Assembly (NCBI GenBank): GCA_003169675.1
Contig: PNAT01000133.1
Span: forward strand, 1-62,827
Source of the DNA: Acidimicrobiaceae bacterium
GTDB taxonomy: Bacteria > Actinomycetota > Acidimicrobiia > Acidimicrobiales > RAAP-2
Direction: 5' to 3'
Length of the DNA stretch: 62,827 bases
The position numbers were made by a program, and so were the translations under genes. This document shows, piece by piece, positions 18,755 through 27,916 of the stretch. A model generated the notes under the pieces. It did no database searches and was not told where the DNA came from. It worked only from the letters and a program-made list of their open reading frames with translations. Each line of letters opens with the position of its first letter. Within the stretch, counting starts at the first letter, position 1.

Positions 18755-20149
18755 TCACCGCACTGGGCGGCGCCGTGGCGTGGCGGCCCGTCGAGCCTCT
18801 TCCTTGGCCCGCACCCCGGGGAGGATGCGCAGGACATAGAAGGCGCTGAGGGCGGCACCGATGCCGATGATGATGAGCGGGGCCGGGTTGAAGTGGTTGT
18901 TGACCGAAACCGATGCGATGGCGGCCAACATGGCGAAGACGACCACGCCGACCGGGCCCAGGACAGGGAGGAGCCGCACGCGGAACGGGCGGGGCGTGTC
19001 GGGTTGGCGGGAGCGCAGGCGCAGCGCGCAGAAGGCGGCCACCGCATAAATCATGGTCTCGAGGGCGGCACCCACCGCGACCAGCACTTCCCAGGTGTGG
19101 GACAGCGCGACGGCGAGCGCCACGAGGAGGGAGGCCCCACCCAGGACGACCACCGGCACCCAGGGCACGGCGCGATCATTGAGCCGGGCCAGCTGTCGGG
19201 GCAACGAGCCCTCGCGCGCCGTGCCGTAGATGAACCGGGAGGCCGTGATGAATCCTCCGTTGAAGGTGTTGAGCGCGGTGACCGCGGTGACCCCGGCCAT
19301 CACCCACATCCCGCTGTGCCCGATGGCCGCCACCCCGAGGTAGAGCTGGGGATAGGCCGAGGAGAGCTCGTGGTGAGTCAGGGTATGGCTCATGGCCACG
19401 GTGGCCAGCGCGCAGACCACACAGAGGATCCCGATGGACATGAGCATGCCGCGATGGATCGACTCGGGACGCCGAACCTCCTCGGCGCTGGTGGTGACCC
19501 ACTCGAACGCGCTGTAGAGGAAGACGCCCAGAGCGATGGCCTCCACCAGGTCGGCCGCGCTGTGCCCGTGCAGGGGTTGGATTGGGTTGTGCAAGGCGTG
19601 GCCGCTGTGGAGGAGCGCCAGCGCTGAGATAACCAAGGTGGCCAGGACGACGATGGTGGTGGCCAGGTCCTGCAACAGGCCGGCCACGGTGACGCCGCGC
19701 AAGTTGGTGGTGACGGAGATCCCCAGGAGGCCGATGATCCAGAGGGAGGAGACCCAGGGCGGTTCCCCGAAGGCGCGGGCCAGCGCGGTGCCGACGATGA
19801 AGGCATCGGAGGCGATGACCAGGACGATGGTGCTCATGTAGGTGAAGGTGATCGTGAGCGCAATCCGGTCGTCCATGGCGCGCTGCATGTAGATGCGGAT
19901 GGCAGCCGCGGTGGGGAACATCCCGTTGAGCTCGCCGAAGAACCCGTAGGCCATGAGGGCGAGCAACCCCGCCACCCCGATGGGGATCCAGGCCGAGTCC
20001 CCCGCCACATAGGTCACGAGACCGGCCGCGGCCAGGTACTCCAGGGCGGCGAAGGCCAGCCCGGTGGAGGTGGTGACGATCGGGAATTGGCCCAGGGCGC
20101 GGCGAAGGGTGGCCTGGGCCGGCGGGGATGGTGCGGCGGGGGCCGTCAT
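18755..20149 (-). CDS. APC-family amino acid/polyamine permease
   Basis: ATLRRALGQFPIVTTSTGLAFAALEYLAAAGLV.. multi-TM; SAFEWVTTSAEEVRRPE. Confidence 0.9.
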   Translation of the reverse strand: MTAPAAPSPPAQATLRRALGQFPIVTTSTGLAFAALEYLAAAGLVTYVAGDSAWIPIGVAGLLALMAYGFFGELNGMFPTAAAIRIYMQRAMDDRIALTITFTYMSTIVLVIASDAFIVGTALARAFGEPPWVSSLWIIGLLGISVTTNLRGVTVAGLLQDLATTIVVLATLVISALALLHSGHALHNPIQPLHGHSAADLVEAIALGVFLYSAFEWVTTSAEEVRRPESIHRGMLMSIGILCVVCALATVAMSHTLTHHELSSAYPQLYLGVAAIGHSGMWVMAGVTAVTALNTFNGGFITASRFIYGTAREGSLPRQLARLNDRAVPWVPVVVLGGASLLVALAVALSHTWEVLVAVGAALETMIYAVAAFCALRLRSRQPDTPRPFRVRLLPVLGPVGVVVFAMLAAIASVSVNNHFNPAPLIIIGIGAALSAFYVLRILPGVRAKEEARRAATPRRRPVR

Positions 20150-20171
20150 GTCCGGGTGGGCGAAAGACCGG

Positions 20172-20531
20172 CTACTGGTCCAGGAACGCCACCATGGAGA
20201 TGGCGTCGATCCGCATCACGTCCTGCTGGGAGCCGGCCAGTTTGATCTCACCCGACATGTACTTCTCTGACGGGTTGAGGTCGCCCCAGAACATGTCGCA
20301 GAAGTCCTCGCTGCTCCCGGTCACGATGACGTCGGGTTGGTCGTGGTACCCCACCACGAGTTCTGACAGGAGCTGGTCCTTGACGAGCATGGTGAAGCCC
20401 TGGCCCATGTCCGAAGCGGTGAAGTGGATGACGCGGTCCCAGCCCTTGACCATCTTGGACAGGCGCGGGTTGTCGTTGCTGCGGGTGCGCCAGTCGGCGA
20501 AGGCCTCGCAGATCTCCTCAATCGACGCCAC
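20172..20531 (-). CDS. SCP2 sterol-binding-like domain protein
   Basis: VIHFTASDMGQGFTMLVKDQ..DVIVTGSSEDFCDMFWGDLNPSEKYMSGEIKLAGSQQDVMRIDAI is SCP2-like. Confidence 0.75.
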   Translation of the reverse strand: MASIEEICEAFADWRTRSNDNPRLSKMVKGWDRVIHFTASDMGQGFTMLVKDQLLSELVVGYHDQPDVIVTGSSEDFCDMFWGDLNPSEKYMSGEIKLAGSQQDVMRIDAISMVAFLDQ

Positions 20532-21948
20532 CGGTCACCCCCTCCAACTCGTGCATGACCTCGGCCGCGGCCCGGAGGCCAGAGGAAAGCGCGCCATCCA
20601 GATAGCCGCACCACTCCGTGGCGGTCTCGGTCCCGGCCCAGTGCAACGGCCCCACCGGCTGGCGCAAGGCAGTGCCGAATCCGCTCAGTGCGCCGGGGGC
20701 GCTGAGAGCCACCGGGCCTCCGAGCGTGAAGGGTTCCGCGGGCCAGTGCTGCTCCACCACCTCAATGGGACGGAGAGCCTTGGGGCCGAAGGCACGTTCA
20801 AGGTCACTCAGCACGGCCTGGCGCCGCCCTTCGGGTCCGGCACTTTCCATCCGGCGGCAATCGTCGCCGGCTATGAAGCCCACGATGGCGCCGTGCGATC
20901 CGTCCTCGGGTGAGTCGTCGAAGGTGCTGCTCATGGCGCCACCATTGGACACGATCTGCCCGTTGAGACCCTCGTCGCGCCAGAACGGACGGTCGTACAG
21001 CGCATGGATCTTGGTGACCGCCCCCATCGGCATGCCCACGTTGAGCTGATCGCGGGCAACCGGGAGCGGAGGCGCGTAGGACAGGCGGGCGGTCAGCGCG
21101 GGTGACATGGCGATGATGGCGCGGCGCGCGGTGACCTCCAGCGCTCCGTGCGCGGCCTGCGGGTCCGCCGGATCAGCGTCGGCGGCGACCAGGCGGGCGG
21201 CCACGGTGACGTGGGCCGCGCCGTGGGCGATGGAGGTGACGGGGGCGCCCAGGATCACTCGTGGGCCCATTTCGGCTGCCATGCCCAGGGCAAGTTGCTG
21301 CGAGCCTCCGTCGAAGCGGCGCTCCTGCGCCCCTCCGGTCGTGCGGGCCAGGTTGGTGATCCCCCCGCCGGCCCGCAGGTAGAAGAGCGTGTAGAGGAGC
21401 GAGAGCTCTCCGGGCTCGGCGCCGAAGATCGCCTTGATGGCCACGTCAAGAATGGAGCGAGCCGCGGCGGACTCCAGGTTGGCGTCCAGGTAGCCGGCCA
21501 GGGTCTGCGCGTCCAGGCCGGCGGCGCCCGGCGCGGTCCAGGGGGCCTCGAGCGGGACGTCGAAACTGGCCATATCGAGGTCGAGCATGCAGGCGATGCC
21601 ATCGGCAGCGCCGTGCGGATCGGACGTCGGGATCAGGCCGGCGTAGGGCGTGCGCACACCGTCGCGTAACTCCACCCCATGGCCGGCAATGTAAGTAGGA
21701 AAGGTCTTGACACCCAGCTCCGCGGCCAGGGAGGCCAGGTGGTCCTGGGTGGGGCCGATCCACTGCCCGCCCCGGTCGATGCGGAACCCGGCCTCCGACG
21801 TGTCGGTAAAGGACCTGCCCCCCACCCGGTGGCGGGCCTCAAGGACCACCACGTCGACCCCGGCTCGGGCCAGGTGCCGCGCCGCGGCGAGTCCGGAGAA
21901 CCCGGCGCCGACCACCACGACCTCGCACTCCCGTTCCTCTGTCGCCAT
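20518..21948 (-). CDS. Flavin monoamine oxidase family protein
   Basis: VVVVGAGFSGLAAARHLARAGVDVVVLEARHRVGGRSFT FAD motif; LHWAGTETATEWCGYLDGALSSGLRAA. Confidence 0.93.
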   Translation of the reverse strand: MATEERECEVVVVGAGFSGLAAARHLARAGVDVVVLEARHRVGGRSFTDTSEAGFRIDRGGQWIGPTQDHLASLAAELGVKTFPTYIAGHGVELRDGVRTPYAGLIPTSDPHGAADGIACMLDLDMASFDVPLEAPWTAPGAAGLDAQTLAGYLDANLESAAARSILDVAIKAIFGAEPGELSLLYTLFYLRAGGGITNLARTTGGAQERRFDGGSQQLALGMAAEMGPRVILGAPVTSIAHGAAHVTVAARLVAADADPADPQAAHGALEVTARRAIIAMSPALTARLSYAPPLPVARDQLNVGMPMGAVTKIHALYDRPFWRDEGLNGQIVSNGGAMSSTFDDSPEDGSHGAIVGFIAGDDCRRMESAGPEGRRQAVLSDLERAFGPKALRPIEVVEQHWPAEPFTLGGPVALSAPGALSGFGTALRQPVGPLHWAGTETATEWCGYLDGALSSGLRAAAEVMHELEGVTGGVD

Positions 21949-22057
21949 CTGCGACTCCTTGCGTCCGCGCCCTGCCCAACCGTGTGGGGGTCACCCTAGA
22001 TCGACCCGGCGCCAGGTCCGGCGAGCAGCCCTTCGGTACGCTGCGCCTGTGGTGACC

Positions 22058-23686
22058 ATGTTCGAGGGCGACGCCTGGGAGACTCTCCCGGGAGCCAGCC
22101 GGCTGACCATGGCGCAGCGGTCGGCCATTGAGTCGGAGGAGCCGCTGTTGTGCGTCATGGCAGGGGCCGGCGCCGGCAAGACCAGGGTGCTCACCTTGCG
22201 GGTGGCGCGCCGGGTCCGCGACGGCTCCATTGAAGCCGACCGGACCCTCGTCACCACCTTCAGTCGCAAGGCAGCCGAGGAGCTTCGTACCCGGTTGTGG
22301 TCGCTCGGCGTGTCCGGAGTCAAGGCGGGCACCTTCCACCGCACCGCCCTCGGATTACTGCGTGAACACCGGGAACAGCGGGGTCGCCCTCTCCCCCAGC
22401 TCATGCCCGATCGCCGGCGGTTGCTAGCCGAAGTGGCCACGGGCGACCCCCGGAGGGTGCGGGCGCTCGATGGTGAGATCGGGTGGGCCAAGGCCCGGCT
22501 GGTGGCGCCCGAGCACTACGAGGCCGAAGCCCACCGGGCGAAGCGGCGAAGCGGGATCAACCCCGAGCAGGTGGCAGATGTGTACACCCGCTATGAGGCC
22601 GAACGTACCCGCCGGCGGTTGCTCGACTTCGACGACCTCATCGTGGCCTGCGCCGACAGCCTGGCCGGGGACGCCGCGTTCGCCGACGCCGTGCGTTGGC
22701 GCACCCGGCACCTCTTCGTCGACGAGATGCAGGACGTCAATCCGGCCCAGTTCCGGCTCCTGACCACGCTTCTCTCCGACGAACCCGACCTGTTCGTGGT
22801 GGGTGACCCGAACCAGTCCGTCTACGGGTTCAACGGCGCTGATCCGACCTTGCTGGACCGGCTGCCCGAACTGTTGCGGGGCACCAAGGTGATCCGCCTG
22901 GACGAGAATCACCGGTGCACCCCACAGGTCGTGGCGGTGGCGACCGCCGTCCTGCGCGAGAACGACGGGATCGGCGGCGTGGTGGGCGAGATCGTGTTTC
23001 CCGCCACCTCGCGCATCGACGGTCCGGTGCCCAAGGTCATCGGGCACGCGAGCGACGCCGACGAAGCGGCGTGGGCGGCCGGGTGCGCCAAAATGTCGCG
23101 GACGCCGGGCCGGAAGTGGTCGAGCATTGCCGTCCTGACCCGTACCAACGCCCAGTTGGTGGAGGTGCAGACGGCCATGGAAGCGGCCCACGTGCCGTGC
23201 CTGTTGGCCGGAGCCGATCTGGGCCCTGCCAGTGATCTGCGCAGCGACGGAGCGCACAGGGCTGACGTGGACGAGGAACGGACCGGCCACGTGGAACAGG
23301 ACCGTGACCGGGTGGTCCTCACCACCTTCCACCGAGCCAAGGGGTTGCAGTGGCCGACGGTCCTGATCCTCGGGCTGAGTGCCGGACTCATGCCGATTGC
23401 CTCGGCCCAGACACGCGAGGCCATCGACGAGGAGCGCCGCCTCTTCTACGTCGCCCTCACGCGGGCCGAGGAGGAGTTGTGGTGTAGTTGGTCGGAGGGT
23501 GGCAGGACCGCTCAGGAAACCGGATCCCCCAAGCTCCGCCAACCGAGTCCGTGGCTGGCACCGATTGAGCGGACCATCGTCGGATTGGAGAAGTTGGCCG
23601 CCCCGACGGCCGCGGCTGAGGTCTCGGCCCGCGTGGCCGAACTGCGCAAGCGCCTCGAAGGGGGTGGTGACGGTTCGAGACAGTAA
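22058..23686 (+). CDS. UvrD/Rep-family ATP-dependent DNA helicase
   Basis: AGAGAGKTRVLTLRVARRV Walker A, HLFVDEMQDVNPAQ Walker B, VVGDPNQSVYGFNGA, VVLTTFHRAKGLQWPTVLI, RRLFYVALTRAEEEL. Confidence 0.95.
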   Translation: MFEGDAWETLPGASRLTMAQRSAIESEEPLLCVMAGAGAGKTRVLTLRVARRVRDGSIEADRTLVTTFSRKAAEELRTRLWSLGVSGVKAGTFHRTALGLLREHREQRGRPLPQLMPDRRRLLAEVATGDPRRVRALDGEIGWAKARLVAPEHYEAEAHRAKRRSGINPEQVADVYTRYEAERTRRRLLDFDDLIVACADSLAGDAAFADAVRWRTRHLFVDEMQDVNPAQFRLLTTLLSDEPDLFVVGDPNQSVYGFNGADPTLLDRLPELLRGTKVIRLDENHRCTPQVVAVATAVLRENDGIGGVVGEIVFPATSRIDGPVPKVIGHASDADEAAWAAGCAKMSRTPGRKWSSIAVLTRTNAQLVEVQTAMEAAHVPCLLAGADLGPASDLRSDGAHRADVDEERTGHVEQDRDRVVLTTFHRAKGLQWPTVLILGLSAGLMPIASAQTREAIDEERRLFYVALTRAEEELWCSWSEGGRTAQETGSPKLRQPSPWLAPIERTIVGLEKLAAPTAAAEVSARVAELRKRLEGGGDGSRQ

Positions 23687-25119
23687 TGTCGGCTGGCCCT
23701 GGTCAACCAACGACGGGAGCAACCCGCGTGTCTGACATTCTCGATCAGCTTCGCTACTCCGTCGGTGACGCCCATGTGGTGACCGGCGATGCGGTGCACT
23801 CCGACTATGCGCACGATGAGGCGCTGACTGCACACCCGGTGATGCCGCTGGCCCTCGTTCTCCCGAGCTGCACCGACGACGTGTCCGCCATCCTGGCCAT
23901 CGCCAGTGCGCACCGGGTCCCGGTGGTGGCCCGTGGCAGCGGGACCGGCCTGTCGGGCGGTTGCCGGCCCGTGGCCGATGGCATCCTCATCGCCTTCGAT
24001 CGGATGCGCGCTATCCGAGACATCGATACCGAGAACCAAGTGGCGGTGGTCGAGCCTGGTGTCACCCTCGAACAGCTCGATGCGGCACTGGCCCCGTTCG
24101 GCCTCATCTACCCGGTGCTCCCCGGTGAGCAGAGCGCGTCGCTCGGGGGCAACGTGGCCACCAATGCCGGCGGCATGCGGGCCGTGCGGGACGGGGTGAC
24201 CCGCCACCACGTGCTCGGCCTCGAGGTGGTCCTGGCCGATGGCACAGTGACGCGGACGGGAGGGAAGTACGCCAAATGCTCGTCGGGCTACGACCTGACC
24301 CAGCTCCTGATCGGCTCGGAAGGGACGCTCGCCATCACCACCGAGATCACCGTGAAGGTGCAACCCAGGCGACCGGTGTCGGCCACCGTCCTGGCGCCGT
24401 TCTCCACCTTGGCCGAGGTGGCGCATACCGTGCCCCACATCGTGAACAGCGGCATCGATCCCGCCATCCTCGAGTACATCGACGTGCTGGCCATGGCGAG
24501 CATCACCCGGAGTGCCGGACTCGACCTGGGCATTCCCGAAGAGACCCAGGCCGCGGCACAGGCCTACCTGGTCGTGGTCATTGAAGGGACCCGGGAGAAC
24601 CGGGTGGACGAGGACGTCGAACGTCTCGCCACGTTGCTGAGCGAACAGGGTGCACTCGAGGTCTACGTCCTCCCCGCATCGGCCGGGGCGAACTTGATCG
24701 CGGCGCGGGAGAAAGTCTTCTTCGTGGCCAAGGCGGCCGGCTCCGATGACATCATCGACGCCGTGCTCCCACGCGCCGCCATCCCGGACTACCTGGCCGA
24801 AGTGGCCCTCCTGGGCAGCCGGTACGGCGCGCTGGTGACGGGTTGCGGGCACGTTGGTGACGGCAACGTGCACCTTTCGGTCTTCCAGCCCGACGACGAG
24901 CTGCGACATGGGCTCATCGGCGCCATCTTCGGTGTAGCGATCGCCGCCGGGGGCGCCATCTCGGGAGAACATGGGATCGGCACCGAAAAACTGCCCTATT
25001 TCTTGGAGTTGGCGGATCCGGTGGCCCTGTCCCTCATGCGCTCCATCAAGTCCGTCTTCGATCCACTGGGGATCCTCGGACCCGACCGCCTCCTTGCCAT
25101 GAGAGGGGACACGTCATGA
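23686..25119 (+). CDS. FAD-binding oxidase, glycolate oxidase GlcD/D-lactate dehydrogenase-like
   Basis: PVVARGSGTGLSGGCRPV, GGNVATNAGGMRAVRDGVTRHHVLGLEVVLADG, CGHVGDGNVHL, SGEHGIGTEKL. Confidence 0.95.
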   Translation: MSAGPGQPTTGATRVSDILDQLRYSVGDAHVVTGDAVHSDYAHDEALTAHPVMPLALVLPSCTDDVSAILAIASAHRVPVVARGSGTGLSGGCRPVADGILIAFDRMRAIRDIDTENQVAVVEPGVTLEQLDAALAPFGLIYPVLPGEQSASLGGNVATNAGGMRAVRDGVTRHHVLGLEVVLADGTVTRTGGKYAKCSSGYDLTQLLIGSEGTLAITTEITVKVQPRRPVSATVLAPFSTLAEVAHTVPHIVNSGIDPAILEYIDVLAMASITRSAGLDLGIPEETQAAAQAYLVVVIEGTRENRVDEDVERLATLLSEQGALEVYVLPASAGANLIAAREKVFFVAKAAGSDDIIDAVLPRAAIPDYLAEVALLGSRYGALVTGCGHVGDGNVHLSVFQPDDELRHGLIGAIFGVAIAAGGAISGEHGIGTEKLPYFLELADPVALSLMRSIKSVFDPLGILGPDRLLAMRGDTS

Positions 25120-26678
25120 ACGGTGCCCGCGCCCTGCTGTCCACCCTGGTCGAGAGCGGGGTGGACGTCTGCTTCGCCAATCCGGGGACATCGGAGATGC
25201 ACTTCGTGGCCGCCCTCGACGAGGTGCCCCAGATGCGCGGCATCCTCACCCTCTTCGAGGGCGTGGCCACCGGTGCGGCCGACGGCTACGGGCGCATGAC
25301 CGGGCGACCGGCGGCCACCCTGCTGCACCTTGGCCCCGGGCTGGGCAATGGGTTGGCCAACCTGCACAACGCCCGCCGGGCCCGCACGCCGGTGGTCAAC
25401 ATCGTCGGCGATCACGCCACGTACCACACCCGCTACGACGCCCCATTGGAGTCGGACATCGCATCCATCGCCGGATCGGTGTCCGGGTGGTACCGGGTGA
25501 CGGCCCGGGCCGACGACGTCGGGGCCGATGCCGCCGACGCGGTGGCCGCGGCAACCGGTCCTCCCGGGTGCGTGGCCACACTGGTCCTGCCGGCCGATGC
25601 GTCGTGGTCCGAGTCGGACACCGGTCCGTGCGCCACCCGGCCGAAGGTGCGGCCGTCTCCCGCACCCACCGAATTGGTCGACCAGCTGGCTCAGGTGCTC
25701 CGTTCAGGGGAGAAGACCGCCCTGCTCCTCGGCGGCACCTCGGTGCGGGCCCGCGGCCTCCACGCCGCCAGCCGGGTGTGTGCCACCACCGGGGCCATGC
25801 TGCTCGGGGAGACCTTCCCGGCCAACCTCGAGCGCGGCGCCGGCATCCCGGCCCTCGACCGCTTGGGCTACCTGGCTGAATTCGCCCAAGCCCAACTGGA
25901 CGGCGTGCAGCACCTCATCCTGGTCGACGCCAAGGCTCCGGTCTCGTTCTTCGCCTATCCCGGGAAAGCAAGTGACCTGGTGCCCGCGGGATGCACGGTC
26001 CACACCCTGGCCTGGCCGGGCCAGGATGCACCCGGCGCCCTCGAGACCCTCGCCGAAGCCGTCGGGGCGGCACAGGGCAGCGCCATTCCGGCGCCGGCGG
26101 CGCGCCCGGACCGGCCCACCGGCCCGCTGAGCCCGGCGACTCTGGCGGCTGCCCTGGGCGCCGCCCTCCCCGAGGGAGCGATCGTGGTGGATGAGGGCAA
26201 CACCTCTGGACTCTTCGTCGCCGGGGCCACCGCCGGTGCACCCCCCCACGACTGGCTCACGCTCACCGGGGGGGCCATCGGCATCGGTCTCCCGGCCGCC
26301 ACCGGGGCCGCCGTGGCGGCACCCGATCGACCGGTGCTCTGCCTTCAGGCCGACGGCAGCGCCATGTACACGTTGCAGGCCCTGTGGACCCAGGCCCGGG
26401 AAGACCTCAATGTCACCACGGTGGTCCTGGCCAATCGGAGCTACGCCATCTTGAACATGGAACTCCAGCGGGTCGGGGCCGATGCCGGCGGCCCGGCGGC
26501 CCGCCGTCTGCTCGACCTCACCGAACCGGATCTCGATTTCACAGCCCTCTCCCAGGGCCTGGGGGTCCCGGCCCGTCGGGTGGAGTCGGCCGAGGAATTG
26601 ACGAAGGCCCTGGAGGCCAGCTTCGCCGAGCCCGGTCCCTCGCTCATTGAGGTCCCGCTTCCCCAGAGCTTGGGTTAA
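25116..26678 (+). CDS. TPP-dependent enzyme (acetolactate synthase large subunit-like)
   Basis: CFANPGTSEMHFVAALDEV..GADGYGRMTGRPAATLLHLGPGLGNGLANLHNARRARTPVVNIVGDHA; TPP motif ADGSAMYTLQALWTQAREDLNVTTVVLANRSY. Confidence 0.9.
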   Translation: MNGARALLSTLVESGVDVCFANPGTSEMHFVAALDEVPQMRGILTLFEGVATGAADGYGRMTGRPAATLLHLGPGLGNGLANLHNARRARTPVVNIVGDHATYHTRYDAPLESDIASIAGSVSGWYRVTARADDVGADAADAVAAATGPPGCVATLVLPADASWSESDTGPCATRPKVRPSPAPTELVDQLAQVLRSGEKTALLLGGTSVRARGLHAASRVCATTGAMLLGETFPANLERGAGIPALDRLGYLAEFAQAQLDGVQHLILVDAKAPVSFFAYPGKASDLVPAGCTVHTLAWPGQDAPGALETLAEAVGAAQGSAIPAPAARPDRPTGPLSPATLAAALGAALPEGAIVVDEGNTSGLFVAGATAGAPPHDWLTLTGGAIGIGLPAATGAAVAAPDRPVLCLQADGSAMYTLQALWTQAREDLNVTTVVLANRSYAILNMELQRVGADAGGPAARRLLDLTEPDLDFTALSQGLGVPARRVESAEELTKALEASFAEPGPSLIEVPLPQSLG

Positions 26679-27445
26679 GGGTTGGCGAGGTCGACCACGA
26701 CCGGTGCGTGGTCCGACGGTTTCTCGCCCTTCCGGGCCTCGCGGTCCACAAAGGCACCGGTGGCCCGAACCGCCAGGTCTTCGCTAACCAGGAGCAGGTC
26801 GATCCGCATGCCGCGGCCCTGGTGGAAGTCCCCACCCCGGTAGTCCCACCAACTGAACACCCCGGGATCGTTGAAGCGACGGAAGACATCCTCCAACCCC
26901 CACGCCTCCACCTGGCGCAAGGCCTGGCGTTCCGGCTCGCTGACGTGGGTCATCCCGACGAAGTGCGCCGGGTCCCAGACGTCGCCGTCGTCGGGAGCGA
27001 CGTTGAAGTCGCCGCACACCGCCACCGAGTCCCCCGGCGCGCACGTTTCGTCCAACATCGACCGCAACCGGGCCAGCCAGGCCAACTTGATGCCGTAGAA
27101 CTCGTTGTCCAGGCTACGACCGTTGGGCACATAGACCGAATGCACCCGCACGCCCCCGCAGGTTCCGGCCACACAACGCGTTCCATGGTCGTCCTCCGGA
27201 GAGCCGAATCCCCGGACCACATCGACCAATCCCAACCGGCTGATCAGGGCCACGCCGTTCCAGCGGCCGTCACCATGGTGTGCCGCCTCGTATCCCAGTC
27301 CGGCGAAGACCTCGAAAGGGAACCTGCCGTCGGCCTGCTTGGTCTCCTGCAGGCACAGGACATCGGGTTGGTGTGCGGCAATCCACTCGGTCACTCTGGG
27401 CAGCCGAGCCGTCAGTGAGTTGACGTTCCAGGTGACCAGGCGCAT
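26675..27445 (-). CDS. xth: Exodeoxyribonuclease III
   Basis: MRLVTWNVNSLTARLPRVTEWIAAHQPDVLCLQETK, GDFNVAPDDGDVWDP, MRIDLLLVSEDLA, SDHAPVVVDL. Confidence 0.95.
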   Translation of the reverse strand: MRLVTWNVNSLTARLPRVTEWIAAHQPDVLCLQETKQADGRFPFEVFAGLGYEAAHHGDGRWNGVALISRLGLVDVVRGFGSPEDDHGTRCVAGTCGGVRVHSVYVPNGRSLDNEFYGIKLAWLARLRSMLDETCAPGDSVAVCGDFNVAPDDGDVWDPAHFVGMTHVSEPERQALRQVEAWGLEDVFRRFNDPGVFSWWDYRGGDFHQGRGMRIDLLLVSEDLAVRATGAFVDREARKGEKPSDHAPVVVDLANP

Positions 27446-27885
27446 CAATCCGCCACGGCATCGACGATGACGAAGAGGAGATCCGCTTCGCACGCTTTCT
27501 GCCCGTCCACCGAGGCCACTCCGTGACCCTTGCCGGCACGGGCCGACATCCGATCCATCGTGACCGCCAGTTCGAGGGTGTCCCCGGGGATGACCTGTCG
27601 GCGGAAGCGGGCCCGTTCGATGCCACCGAAGAGAGGCAGCTTGCCCGCATAGCGTGGATCGAGAAGGACGGCGATGCCACCCATCTGGGCCAGCGACTCC
27701 ACCATCAGCACCCCCGGGAGAGTGGGGCGTCCGGGGAAGTGGCCGCCGAAGAAGTCCTCCTCGCCCGTGAGCTCCCATCGTCCCGTCGCCGACACGCCGG
27801 GTTCAACACTGGTCACGGACGTGACGAGGAGAAAGGGTGGCCGGTGCGGCAGCACGTCGACAGGCTCGGGCATGGGCATGGGCAT
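27445..27885 (-). CDS. fabZ: 3-hydroxyacyl-ACP dehydratase
   Basis: VLPHRPPFLLVTSV, GHFPGRPTLPGVLMVESLAQMGGI hotdog-fold FabZ motif. Confidence 0.92.
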   Translation of the reverse strand: MPMPMPEPVDVLPHRPPFLLVTSVTSVEPGVSATGRWELTGEEDFFGGHFPGRPTLPGVLMVESLAQMGGIAVLLDPRYAGKLPLFGGIERARFRRQVIPGDTLELAVTMDRMSARAGKGHGVASVDGQKACEADLLFVIVDAVAD

Positions 27886-27916
27886 GGCGCCGAGATTACC
27901 GACCGGCGCACTGCAC

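Noticed and set aside
23512-24972. Long antisense ORF (486 aa, - strand)
   Set aside because: Complete shadow of the well-supported GlcD-like gene; no recognisable motifs. High GC suppresses stop codons in antisense frames.
26675-27778. Extended exonuclease III start (367 aa)
   Set aside because: Upstream part is antisense-frame translation of fabZ; the ATG at 27445 (MRLVTWNVNS) is the conserved start.
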